Below, piece by piece: positions 53,583 to 61,821 of a stretch of 64,000 bases of DNA (the first letter of the stretch is position 1; every line of letters starts with the position of its first letter). Under the pieces are notes generated by a model. The model was not told where the DNA came from and ran no database searches. It saw only the letters and a program-made list of their open reading frames with translations. The translations under genes were made by a program, and so were the position numbers. Location: NCBI GenBank assembly GCA_031459855.1, contig JAVKHP010000001.1, positions 124,001-188,000 of the forward strand, in the 5' to 3' direction. This stretch comes from Armatimonadota bacterium. Lineage in GTDB: Bacteria > Sysuimicrobiota > Sysuimicrobiia > Sysuimicrobiales > Humicultoraceae.

Positions 53583-55967
53583 TCACACGGACACCCGTTG
53601 CCAGCCCGGGGGCGGCTCCACGCGAATGGGATCTTTGAACCGCACCGCCGGCACCCCCGCAGGGCCCACCCGGCCCGGCCCACCCCGACGCCGATCGGCC
53701 AGCGCCGCCAGCACCTTGTCGGGCGTGATCGGCACCTCGTCGATCCGCACGCCCAGCGCATCGGCCACGGCATTGGCCACGGCGGGGATGACGGGCAGCA
53801 GCGGCCCCTGCCCCGCCTCCTTGGCGCCGAAGGGGCCCTCGGGGTCGACCGTCTCGATCAGGAACGTGTGGATCTGCGGCGTCTCCAGCGTCGTAGGGCT
53901 CTTGTACTCCAGCATCGAGGGGAACTTGTGCACGCCGCGGCGGAAGACCTGTTCCTCCATCAGCGCCTCGCCCAGGGCCATGTAGACGCTGCCTTCCACC
54001 TGTCCCTCGACCAGCAGCGGGTTGATGGCGCGGCCGATGTCGTGGGCGATCCACACGCGGTCGACGGTCACCCAGCCGGTCTCGGCATCGCAGGTCACCT
54101 CGGCCACGCACGCGGTGTACGAGTACGCGGGCGAGGGGCCCACGCCCGATCCCTTGTACGGGCCGGCCAGCTTGGGCGGCCGGTACGAGCCCGAGGTGAG
54201 CAGCAGCCCGACGCGCGCCTCGGCCAGGCGCACAGCCTCGGGCCAGTCGACGCCCATCTCGGGCTTCTCGCGGTTGAAGATGCGCCGCCCCCGCGCCGCC
54301 AGCAGCTCGACCGGCACCTCCAACGCCTCGGCCACCGCGGCGAAGATCAGGTCGCGCATCTTCTGGGCCGCTTCCAGCGCCGCGTTGCCGGCCATGAACG
54401 TCACCCGGCTGGAGTACGAGCCCAGGTCGATGGGCGTCAGGTCGGTGTCGGCCGTCACCAGCGCCACGTCCGCCGGCTCGATGCCCAGCACCTCCGCCAC
54501 CGTGTAGGCCAGCACCGAGTCCGAGCCCTGGCCGATGTCGATGGCCATGGAGTAGACGGTGACCCCGCCGCCGCGGTCGATCTTGATCTGCACCTCCGAC
54601 TGCGGCATCTCGTTCCAGTAGATGGGCAGCCCGGCCCCGCAGAGGTAGGCGCTGCAGGCAAACCCCAGCCCCTTGCCCGCCGGCAGCCGTCCGCGGCGCT
54701 GGAGGTACCCCGAGGCCTCGACCACCCGGTCGATGCACTCGCGCAGGCCGCAGCTGGTGATGCGCAGGTGGTTGACCGTCATCGAGTGGGGCTCGACCAG
54801 GTTGCGCCGGCGCAGCTCCACGGGGTCGAGCCCCAGGGCGACAGCCGCCTTGTCGAGGTGGCACTCCAGCGCAAACCGCGGCTGGGGCGTTCCGTGGCCG
54901 CGCTTGGGGCCACACGGCGGCTTGTTGGTGAAGACGCGCAGCCCCTCGAACTTGTAGCGTGGGATGCGGTAGGTGGTGGTCTGCAGCGCACCCGTGTAGT
55001 AGGTGGTCGCCACCCCGTACGACCCGTACGCGCCCCCGTCGAGGAACGCCTTGAAGTGCATGGCCGTGATGCGGCCGTCGCGGGTGAAGCCGGTCTTCAC
55101 CCACATCAGCACCGGATGCCGCCCCCGGTGCAGGTAGAAGACCTCCTCGCGGGTGCAGGTGATCTTGACCGGTCGGCCGGTGACCATCGCCAGCTTCGCG
55201 GCCACGATCTCGTGCGCGAAGGGATCCGACTTGCCCCCGAACCCGCCGCCCACGGGCGTGGCGATGACGCGGATCCGGCTGGCCGGGTACTCCAGCACCT
55301 TCGCCAGCGCCCGGTGGACGTAGTGCGGCGTCTGCGTCGCCGACCAGACCGTGAGCTTGCCGTCGGCGTCGTACGTCGCTACCGCCGCGTGCTGCTCCAT
55401 GGGCAGGTGCGTGCTGCCCTCGAAGTAGAACACGTCCTCCCGCACGTAGTCGGCTGCGCGGAAGCCTTCCTCCACGTCGCCGAACTCGAGGGCCACCATC
55501 TTGTGGACGTTGGCGGGCCCGTCGCCGTAGTCGTGGATGCGCACGTCCTCGCGGCGCAGGGCGTCCTCGATGGTCATGATGGCCGGGAGCGGCTCGTACA
55601 CCACGTCGATCAACTCCAGGGCGCGCTCCGCGGTCTCCTCGTCGACCGCGGCCACGGCCGCCACCGGGTCGCCGACGAAGCGCACCTTGTCGACGCACAG
55701 CGCGTGCTCGTCCTGGCTGACGGGCAGGATGCCGTACTGCACCGGCAGGTCGGCGCCGGTGAGCACCGCGTGCACGCCGGGGAGCGCCCGCGCGCGGCTG
55801 GTGTCGATGCGCACGATGCGGGCATGGGCGTGCACGCTGCGCAGGAGCCGGCCGTAGAGCATGCGGGGCAGGTGCAGGTCGTCGGCGAACCGGGTCTGCC
55901 CGGTGGCCTTGGCCAGCCCGTCCACCCGCCGCAGCGGTCTGCCGATGATGGAGAAGTCGTGGGCCAT
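53583..55967 (-). CDS. Molybdopterin-binding subunit of a xanthine oxidase family enzyme (4-hydroxybenzoyl-CoA reductase alpha type)
   Basis: A 794-residue molybdenum subunit. It has IGRPLRRVDGLAKATGQTRFADD at the start, ATPVGGGFGGKSDPFAHEIVAA for the cofactor, and near the C-terminus the active-site Glu in EGPFGAKEAGQGPLLPVIPAVANAV. Together with the FAD and 2Fe-2S subunits it makes a heterotrimer. The 4Fe-4S loop in its FAD partner indicates a CoA-thioester reductase of the 4-hydroxybenzoyl-CoA type over a purine dehydrogenase. In the same operon order 2Fe-2S, Mo, FAD. Confidence 0.9.
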   Translation of the reverse strand: MAHDFSIIGRPLRRVDGLAKATGQTRFADDLHLPRMLYGRLLRSVHAHARIVRIDTSRARALPGVHAVLTGADLPVQYGILPVSQDEHALCVDKVRFVGDPVAAVAAVDEETAERALELIDVVYEPLPAIMTIEDALRREDVRIHDYGDGPANVHKMVALEFGDVEEGFRAADYVREDVFYFEGSTHLPMEQHAAVATYDADGKLTVWSATQTPHYVHRALAKVLEYPASRIRVIATPVGGGFGGKSDPFAHEIVAAKLAMVTGRPVKITCTREEVFYLHRGRHPVLMWVKTGFTRDGRITAMHFKAFLDGGAYGSYGVATTYYTGALQTTTYRIPRYKFEGLRVFTNKPPCGPKRGHGTPQPRFALECHLDKAAVALGLDPVELRRRNLVEPHSMTVNHLRITSCGLRECIDRVVEASGYLQRRGRLPAGKGLGFACSAYLCGAGLPIYWNEMPQSEVQIKIDRGGGVTVYSMAIDIGQGSDSVLAYTVAEVLGIEPADVALVTADTDLTPIDLGSYSSRVTFMAGNAALEAAQKMRDLIFAAVAEALEVPVELLAARGRRIFNREKPEMGVDWPEAVRLAEARVGLLLTSGSYRPPKLAGPYKGSGVGPSPAYSYTACVAEVTCDAETGWVTVDRVWIAHDIGRAINPLLVEGQVEGSVYMALGEALMEEQVFRRGVHKFPSMLEYKSPTTLETPQIHTFLIETVDPEGPFGAKEAGQGPLLPVIPAVANAVADALGVRIDEVPITPDKVLAALADRRRGGPGRVGPAGVPAVRFKDPIRVEPPPGWQRVSV

Positions 55968-55973
55968 GATGCG

Positions 55974-56516
55974 TTACGTGCCTCCCCCGCCAGCACCGGA
56001 GGCAGGCGGGTTGCCCACCTGCACCGTCACGGGCGCCACCGGCTCGTCGGTCATGCGCCGGGCCGCGAGCTCCACCGCCTCGAAGATCTTCACGTAGCCC
56101 GTACACCGGCAGAGGTTGCCCGCCAGCGCCTGGGCGATCTCCTCGCGGGTGGGGCGGGGCGTGGCGTCCAGCAGCGCCTTCGCCGTCAGCAGGATGCCCG
56201 GCGTGCAGTACCCGCACTGGGCCGCGCCCAGGTCGGCGAACGCCGTCTGCAGCGGGTGGGGCCGGCCGTCCTGCGCCAGCCCCTCCACGGTGACGATCTC
56301 GCGCCCCTGCACCTCGATCGGGAGCACCAGGCACGAGAGCCAGGGCTCGCCGTCGATCAGCACGGTGCAGGTGCCGCACTCGCCAAGCTCGCAGCCGTGC
56401 TTGGTGCCCGTCAGCCCCAGGTCCTCCCGCAGCACCTCCAGCAGCGTCTTGTGCACGGGCACGGCGACCTCGTAGACCTCGCCGTTGACGCGCAGCGTGA
56501 GCAGGACCCTAGGCAT
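55974..56516 (-). CDS. 2Fe-2S subunit of the molybdenum hydroxylase
   Basis: A 180-residue subunit with two 2Fe-2S clusters. The plant-ferredoxin-type cluster uses CELGECGTCTVLIDGEPWLSC near residues 42-62. The second cluster, in a four-helix domain, uses QCGYCTPG and NLCRCTGY. It passes electrons between the Mo site and FAD. The ~25-residue C-terminal tail is Gly/Ala-rich. The ATG at 56516 overlaps the IclR gene end by 8 bases and follows CCGGAG. First structural gene after the regulator. Confidence 0.93.
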   Translation of the reverse strand: MPRVLLTLRVNGEVYEVAVPVHKTLLEVLREDLGLTGTKHGCELGECGTCTVLIDGEPWLSCLVLPIEVQGREIVTVEGLAQDGRPHPLQTAFADLGAAQCGYCTPGILLTAKALLDATPRPTREEIAQALAGNLCRCTGYVKIFEAVELAARRMTDEPVAPVTVQVGNPPASGAGGGGT

Positions 56517-57474
56517 CTCCGGCCTCCACGGCCTCGGTCTTCGAGGCGGCGTCGCCCCGATGCCTGCTCCGAGCACGCCCCCCGGTGCCGGCCCTCACAC
56601 GTCCGCGCCCACCGGGCAGTGCGCCGCGCGTCCGGTGCGGGGCGTCGCGCTTCGACGACCGCACACCCGCACGTCCGCCCGCACCGGATGGCACGCCGGC
56701 GTCTAGGGCCCCAAGTCGCCGGGAGAGCTCCCGGGCCTCGGCTACCACGGCGCGCACCGCTTCCGCCAGCCGCTTCCGGGTCACCCGGGCGCTCGAGCCG
56801 ACGACCGTCAGCGTGGCCACCACCCGACCCCGCGCGTCGCGCACCGGGGCCGAGACCGCCCGCACACCCGGCAGGTACTCCTCGTCGTCGACGGCGTAGC
56901 CCAGGCGGTGCACTCGCCGCAGTTCCTGCAGGTAGCGCCGCGGCGCGGTGATGCTGCGGGGGGTGAACGCCGGCAGGCGGCCAGACAGGCGTGTTGCCAG
57001 CTCGGCGTCGGGCCGCTGGGCCAGCAGCACCTTGGCCACGGCACCGGCGAAGGGCGGCAGGCGATGGCCCAGCGGCGCCACCACCTTGAGGTCGTGGTGC
57101 GACTCGGCCCGGGCCACGATGATCGCCTCGTCGCCGGCCGGCACGTGCAGCACCGCGGTCTCGCCGAGCCGCTCACGCAGCCGCGCCAGGTGGGGCCGGG
57201 CAAGCTGGGCCACGTCCAGATGGCGGAGCGCCGCGCTGCCCAGCGCCAGCAGCGCCGCGCCCAACCGGTAGCCCCGGGAGTCGCCATCGCGCTCGACGAG
57301 GCCGTGGTGCTCCAGGGTGGCCAGCAGCCCGGAGAGCGAGCTCTTGCTCACCCCCAGCTGTCGCCCCAGGTCGGACAGGCGCGGGGCGGCGCCGTCGGCG
57401 GCCAGGGCGCGCAGCACCCGCACGGCGCGGTCCACCGCGGGAACCGTCCGAGGCCGCTGCGCGCGCTTCCCCAT
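56509..57474 (-). CDS. IclR family transcriptional regulator
   Basis: A 321-residue regulator with the N-terminal winged helix (PAVDRAVRVLRALAADGAAPRLSDLGRQLGVSKSSLSGLLATLEHHGLV) and the IclR effector domain (VAPLGHRLPPFAGAVAKVLLA; RRVHRLGYAVDDEEYLPGVRAVSAPV). IclR proteins sense aromatic or carboxylic acids and are common switches of catabolic operons. The start at 57474 (MGKRAQRPRTVPAVD) was preferred over a GTG at 57513 that lies inside a long inverted repeat. About 50 C-terminal residues are Arg/Gly-rich low complexity. It probably controls the Mo-enzyme genes behind it, and itself. Confidence 0.93.
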   Translation of the reverse strand: MGKRAQRPRTVPAVDRAVRVLRALAADGAAPRLSDLGRQLGVSKSSLSGLLATLEHHGLVERDGDSRGYRLGAALLALGSAALRHLDVAQLARPHLARLRERLGETAVLHVPAGDEAIIVARAESHHDLKVVAPLGHRLPPFAGAVAKVLLAQRPDAELATRLSGRLPAFTPRSITAPRRYLQELRRVHRLGYAVDDEEYLPGVRAVSAPVRDARGRVVATLTVVGSSARVTRKRLAEAVRAVVAEARELSRRLGALDAGVPSGAGGRAGVRSSKRDAPHRTRGALPGGRGRVRAGTGGRARSRHRGDAASKTEAVEAGDA

Positions 57475-57482
57475 GCGACCGA

Positions 57483-57522
57483 TATCGTCCGTGTTGTTCA
57501 CCCTACCGAACACGGTTCGATA
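57483..57522. promoter_or_regulatory. Long inverted repeat upstream of the IclR gene (operator)
   Basis: TATCGTCCGTGTT (57483-57495) and AACACGGTTCGATA (57509-57522) are inverted copies, differing only by one extra base and one mismatch, around a 13-base centre. It ends nine bases before the chosen start codon. This is a likely autoregulatory site for the IclR dimer or tetramer. Confidence 0.65.
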
Positions 57523-57647
57523 TGACGCACGTACTTCCTGCAGCAGCCGCGCACGGGCCGCCGGGCACGTGCGCGCACGGGACCGCGGGTGCCCAGTGTG
57601 ACGTTCGCCGCTCCCGTGACGGGCGGGGCTCGGCGCTCAGCCCGCAA

Positions 57648-58301
57648 TTACGTCTGTTGCCCGGGGCCCAGCGCGGGAAAGTGCGTGAACAGGACCTGAT
57701 GGTGCATTAGGATCTGTGAGGCGACGTCCGTCGACGCCGCACGCAATGGTCGCAACGCCCCAGGCGCGCGTACACCAGGTACCGTGCAGCCAGCCACCCA
57801 CGTCGGTGCTTCCCGAGCAAACTCCCCCAGGCAGCGCCGACGGATGGTCAACGCCCCCGAGGTGACGCGAACGCACCGCTCCAGGTTTGCCACCCACCAT
57901 GGCAACGACGGATCACTGTACACGATGCCGATATCGCCTACCACGAAGAGCGTCGCGGTTCTCCAGCGGTCTAGGCTTGGGGACTGTCCGAGAACATTGA
58001 CCAGGTTGGTGGTGGGGCTTTTGAACAGCGCCTTGACGGAGTAGCCGCCATCTGTGTCCTCGAACCGCAAGTCCAGCTCGGTCTGCATCAGCCCACGATG
58101 ACGCACAGGGATGCCGCACGCGCGAAGGGCGCAACCCACGATGAGCTCGACGACCCCTCCTACCACGAAACGGTTCTCCCGCAAGCCCGTGTCGTACTCC
58201 TCATAGATCTGGCGAATCGCCAGTTCGGTCGCAGTTCGTACCTGGCCGGCAAAGCGCTGGCGGAACTGCCGGAACCGATCTCTTTCAAGTGAGAAGGTCA
58301 T
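57648..58301 (-). CDS. Putative type II restriction endonuclease
   Basis: A 217-residue protein that I do not recognise from the sequence itself. It follows a DNA methyltransferase gene by 44 bases on the same strand, the usual place of the cognate endonuclease. A possible PD-(D/E)xK-like core is TELDLRFEDTDGGYSVKALF near residue 80 (Asp, then S-V-K), preceded by a helix with VVGGVVELIVGCALRACGI. Base composition is lower in GC than in surrounding genes, in line with transfer. The function is inferred from context. Confidence 0.6.
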   Translation of the reverse strand: MTFSLERDRFRQFRQRFAGQVRTATELAIRQIYEEYDTGLRENRFVVGGVVELIVGCALRACGIPVRHRGLMQTELDLRFEDTDGGYSVKALFKSPTTNLVNVLGQSPSLDRWRTATLFVVGDIGIVYSDPSLPWWVANLERCVRVTSGALTIRRRCLGEFAREAPTWVAGCTVPGVRAPGALRPLRAASTDVASQILMHHQVLFTHFPALGPGQQT

Positions 58302-58345
58302 CTCGAAGTCGCGTGCGACCGCATTGGTCGATGCAACGCTGGAAC

Positions 58346-59362
58346 CTACCTCCTCCCAGCGAAGAGGTCCTCCAACAACGCGCCGCGCGTGGTGGCCAGA
58401 CCGGACCCGTGGCGTGTGCGCGCGGCCTTCCGCGTCCTTCCCAACGCTCCTTGGGGAGCGTCAAGGGCCACTTTCGTGAACTGGGCGACGAGTTGCTGTG
58501 AACGCACCCGCAGCGGCTCGCTGAGGCGGTGGTGGGCATACTGGACATATTGTGGCTCGATGTCGTAGCCGATGGCGCACCGCCCCAGTGCGACGGCGAC
58601 CTTGGACGTCTGCCCGGACCCGACGAACGGGTCGAGCACCACGTCCCCCGGGTAGGAGTAAAGCTGTACCAGGCGATAGGGGATTTCCTCCGGAAAGGGG
58701 CAAGGGTGACGCAGCTGGCCCGGAGGCACCGGGGCAATGTGCCACACGTTGTTGGCGATTTCGTGGGTGAACAGGGCGCCCAACGGTACCGGCGCGTGCG
58801 ACCTAGCGGCCCGTCGTCGGTAGATCGGCGGGCCAGGCTTCCGGAAGATCACGATGTACTCCGTCATGATGTTGGGGTGGAAGTATCCAGGATACGGCCG
58901 CTGGATGAACACACCGGCGCGCTTGACGCCGGCAGTGGTCTTGTGCCACACGATGTCCTGGTGGAACTCCCACCCGTCCCGGACAAGACAGGCGACGAGG
59001 TCGAACGGCACCGGGTAGTGGGTGCCGTGGTAGAGCACGGTGCCGACGACAACCGCGAGAAAGCCACCGGGGCGCGTCACCCGCCGCGTCTCTCGGAACA
59101 CGCCAGCGACCCATGCCAAGTACGACGCGTAGTCATCGAACCCGCTGGCGTACGACCGCGTCCGGTACGACGTTCCGGGGGTCGCGATGTGCCTGTCGTA
59201 GTCAATCGCGTTCCAATACGGGGGCGACGTGACGGTGAGCGTCACGGCATCGTCGGCCACCTCCGTCATCGAAGCGCTATCACCCGCGTACAGCCGCGCC
59301 CAGATGCCGTCGGGACGTCTGTACTCCAGACATGCTCGCGACGCAGCCCTCTCCGACACCAT
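58346..59362 (-). CDS. Site-specific DNA methyltransferase (TSPPYW type, beta class)
   Basis: A 338-residue DNA methyltransferase. The catalytic motif TSPPYW lies near residue 45 and the SAM-binding motif LDPFVGSGQTSKVAVALGRCAIGYDIE in the C-terminal part, which is the beta-class order. SPPY is typical of N4-cytosine methylases, though some adenine methylases share it. GAGGAGGT lies seven bases before the ATG at 59362. It stands between a small helix-turn-helix gene and the putative endonuclease gene, forming a compact restriction-modification operon. Confidence 0.88.
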   Translation of the reverse strand: MVSERAASRACLEYRRPDGIWARLYAGDSASMTEVADDAVTLTVTSPPYWNAIDYDRHIATPGTSYRTRSYASGFDDYASYLAWVAGVFRETRRVTRPGGFLAVVVGTVLYHGTHYPVPFDLVACLVRDGWEFHQDIVWHKTTAGVKRAGVFIQRPYPGYFHPNIMTEYIVIFRKPGPPIYRRRAARSHAPVPLGALFTHEIANNVWHIAPVPPGQLRHPCPFPEEIPYRLVQLYSYPGDVVLDPFVGSGQTSKVAVALGRCAIGYDIEPQYVQYAHHRLSEPLRVRSQQLVAQFTKVALDAPQGALGRTRKAARTRHGSGLATTRGALLEDLFAGRR

Positions 59363-59375
59363 TGCCCGCACCTCC

Positions 59376-59573
59376 TCAGCGACCGCGCCGCGGAAAGAGC
59401 GGCACGAGGGCCGTTCGAGACCGAAAGCTGTCGACCCCGGCCTGCGGTACGGCCCACACCCGACCAACGCGTACCCCCGGCATGGCACCGCGACGAAGGA
59501 GACGACGAACGTACTGCACACTTACCCCCAAGCGCCGTGCGGCTTCCTGGGCTGTCAACAGTTCCTCGTTCAT
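59376..59573 (-). CDS. Small helix-turn-helix protein (excisionase/MerR-like), likely R-M controller
   Basis: A 65-residue protein made of a single winged-helix domain: MNEELLTAQEAARRLGVSVQYVRRLLRRGAMPGVRVGRVWAVPQAGVD. This is the 'helix-turn-helix domain, excisionase family' pattern. It lies 13 bases before the methyltransferase gene. By position it may be the control protein of the restriction-modification operon, although classical C proteins have a different (Xre-type) fold. No ribosome-binding site is seen; the mRNA may be nearly leaderless. Confidence 0.8.
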   Translation of the reverse strand: MNEELLTAQEAARRLGVSVQYVRRLLRRGAMPGVRVGRVWAVPQAGVDSFRSRTALVPLFPRRGR

Positions 59574-59583
59574 GATCGCATAC

Positions 59584-59614
59584 CGTATATCTGTTCGGTT
59601 TCCTGAACGAAACC
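59584..59614 (-). promoter_or_regulatory. Promoter and inverted repeat of the R-M operon
   Basis: GGTTTC (59597-59602) and GAAACC (59609-59614) form a perfect inverted repeat with a 6-base centre. On the minus strand it overlaps a weak -35 region upstream of TATACG (59589-59584), which would start transcription only a few bases before the helix-turn-helix ATG. A likely operator for that protein. Confidence 0.5.
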
Positions 59615-59898
59615 TTCGCTGCCCTCTTCCCACTTCCTCCTTCCCCCTGGGGGAACGCTCTCCCTGGAAAACGCTGCACCGACGTGCGCGTGTTTGCATG
59701 GTCGTATATGCGGGCTGCACAGGAACCGGTTGATCGCTCGTGACCGCCGCGGCATCCCGACGTGCTCCGACCGTACCCCGCACCGTGCCACACTCCTCTA
59801 AGAGACTCATCGTCGCCCGTGCGTCGTGCGTTCGGTGCCTGTACGCCGGGCCGAGCAGGCCGCTGTGGCGTTGCCCCCATGCCCGACCCCGCGAGCCA
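59615..59898. other. Intergenic region upstream of the R-M operon
   Basis: About 285 bases, less GC-rich near 59620-59720, between the R-M promoter and the end of the GHL10 gene. I see no gene, RNA or repeat that I can support. Confidence 0.5.
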
Positions 59899-61281
59899 TC
59901 AGGGCGCCGTGCGCCCCACGAGCGCCGGCCACCAGCCGCCGGCCTCGACGTCCGAGAGGTCGAAGATCATCAGGCCGTCGCTGTGGCGCGCCGCCGTGCG
60001 GATCGCCGCCACGCCCCGCGCGCGGTCGGTGCGGTAGAGGTTGAGCCACAGGCTGCCCACCACGGGCAGCGACCCCGCCAGGCGGCGCGCCAGCAGCGCG
60101 CCCCCGGCCACGTTGCCCCACCATACCCCGCCGCCCGCCAGCGCCTCGGCCGGCGTGAGCGAGCGGTAGTACAACCCCACCATGAGGTAGTCGAGGAAGG
60201 GCACCAGGCTCGCCTCGGCCCACGCGGGGCTCCACGCCGCGAACAGCACGGGCGCCTCGGGTACGGCCCAGTTCTGCCCCAGCTGGTAGATCGTGGGGTA
60301 CCAGCCGCCGACGTACATCCCCAGCGGCAGCCCGGGCCGGAGCCGCTGCGTCAGCTGGCGTGCCGCGCGCACGTATGCGGTGATCACGCGCGCGCGCCAG
60401 GCGATCCACGGCCGGAACAGCGGCCCGGGCTCGAGCCGCCGTCCGGCCAGCTGCACGACGTCGTCCGGCCAGCGCGCCACCGGCCGGCCGAGGAACGCCT
60501 CGAAGCCTGCGCGGCTGGCGTCGGAGAAGTCGGCGTCGAGGCCGGCGAACCGCGCGCGGTCCAGCACGATCCCGTCGACCGGGTAGCGGGTGAGGACCTC
60601 CCAGAGCACCGCCAGCTGGTAGAGCACCACCTCGGGATGGGCTGCGCTGGCGAAGGCGATGTCGAGCGCCCGGCTGGAGGGCACGAGGGTGGCACCTCCC
60701 GCACCCTGGCGCAGGTGCATGCTCTCCCACGCCGGGCGCTCGTGCAGCAGCCCGACGGCCGGGAGCCCGCCGCCGGGCTGCAGGCCCTCGCCAAAGGCGT
60801 TCAGCGCCGCATGCACGCGCAGGCCGGCGGCGTGCGCCTCCTCGATGAGCACGGCCAGCGGGTCGTGATCGTGGGGAAACCACTCGCGGGGCGCCGGGTA
60901 GGCTGCGCGCGGAATCGGCGAGGTGCGGATGTGGGGCGCGAAGGCCGACTCGTAGATCACGTAGCCCCACGCGTTCTTCGCCTCGGGGATCAGCGTGTCG
61001 AACCCGGCCGTGCGCGCGCGGGCCACCAGCCCGCGGATCGCGTCACGGCTGGCCAGCGTGCGCAGGTTGGCCGAGGTCTCGATCCACAGGGCCCGGCGGG
61101 GCACTGGCCCTCCGCTGGTGGCGCCATGGACCGGTGCGCGGAACGCGTGCCCCGCGCGGAATGCCAACTCGGCGTCGCGCCCCGGTCCCCCCGCTGCCCC
61201 CGCAGGGCCCTCCGTCGCCCGCGCAGCGCCCGTTGCGACCAGCAGCAGCGCCGCCGCCAGGGCCGGTGCCGTCCGCCTCAT
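59899..61281 (-). CDS. Glycosyl hydrolase-like family 10 protein (GHL10, DUF187)
   Basis: A 460-residue secreted protein with a signal peptide (MRRTAPALAAALLLVATGAARA). After ~45 linker residues comes the GHL10 TIM-barrel pattern: RALWIETSANLRTLASRDAIRGLVARARTAGFDTLIPEAKNAWGYVIYES, LIEEAHAAGLRVHAALNAFGEG, a YPVDGIVLDRARF strand, and PFLDYLMVGLYYRSLTP. These proteins are putative glycosidases of the cell envelope; the substrate is unknown. Its ATG overlaps the MaoC stop. Confidence 0.85.
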   Translation of the reverse strand: MRRTAPALAAALLLVATGAARATEGPAGAAGGPGRDAELAFRAGHAFRAPVHGATSGGPVPRRALWIETSANLRTLASRDAIRGLVARARTAGFDTLIPEAKNAWGYVIYESAFAPHIRTSPIPRAAYPAPREWFPHDHDPLAVLIEEAHAAGLRVHAALNAFGEGLQPGGGLPAVGLLHERPAWESMHLRQGAGGATLVPSSRALDIAFASAAHPEVVLYQLAVLWEVLTRYPVDGIVLDRARFAGLDADFSDASRAGFEAFLGRPVARWPDDVVQLAGRRLEPGPLFRPWIAWRARVITAYVRAARQLTQRLRPGLPLGMYVGGWYPTIYQLGQNWAVPEAPVLFAAWSPAWAEASLVPFLDYLMVGLYYRSLTPAEALAGGGVWWGNVAGGALLARRLAGSLPVVGSLWLNLYRTDRARGVAAIRTAARHSDGLMIFDLSDVEAGGWWPALVGRTAP

Positions 61282-61742
61282 CCGGCACCACGCCGGCGCA
61301 CCATGTTCACGAACTCGCCCTCGGCGACCACCTCGTCGCGTTGGTTCAGCACGCGCACCACCTGCTCCATGATCCCGCGGTCGGGGTGGGAGGTGGGGCG
61401 CAACCCGGTGATCTCCGTCACCACCCGCAGGGTGTCACCGATCACGACGGGCCGTAGAAACCGCCAGCGGCGGATCTCCAAAAAGGCCATCATGGTGCCC
61501 TCGAACAGGCCCGTGCGCTGGCGCAGGCCGGTGGCCAGCGCCAGCACCAGGGTCCCGTGGGCGACGCGCTGGCCGAAGATCGTCTGCTTCGCGAACTCCG
61601 CGTCGGTGTGCAGCGGGTTGAAGTCGCCGGTGATGCCGCTGAAGGCGACGAGGTCCGCCTCGGTGACGGTGCGGCCGGCCGTGGTGAAGGTCATGCCCAC
61701 CGCCAGGTCGTCGAAGTACAGCCGGGGCCGCGGGATCTCCAT
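61278..61742 (-). CDS. MaoC-like acyl-CoA hydratase
   Basis: A 154-residue hot-dog-fold protein. The hydratase-2 motif is visible as SGITGDFNPLHTDAEFA with the catalytic Asp and His, followed by GQRVAHGTLVLALATGL. It hydrates 2-enoyl-CoA esters of R specificity. GAGGAG lies four bases before the ATG at 61742. It follows the two CoA-transferase genes, so it probably acts on their product. Confidence 0.93.
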   Translation of the reverse strand: MEIPRPRLYFDDLAVGMTFTTAGRTVTEADLVAFSGITGDFNPLHTDAEFAKQTIFGQRVAHGTLVLALATGLRQRTGLFEGTMMAFLEIRRWRFLRPVVIGDTLRVVTEITGLRPTSHPDRGIMEQVVRVLNQRDEVVAEGEFVNMVRRRGAG

Positions 61743-61821
61743 CGTCCTCCTCGTCTCCTGCGCGAGCGCACCACCAGCACCGCGCCCCACCGCCATCCGA
61801 CGGCCTACGGGGCATCGGGCC

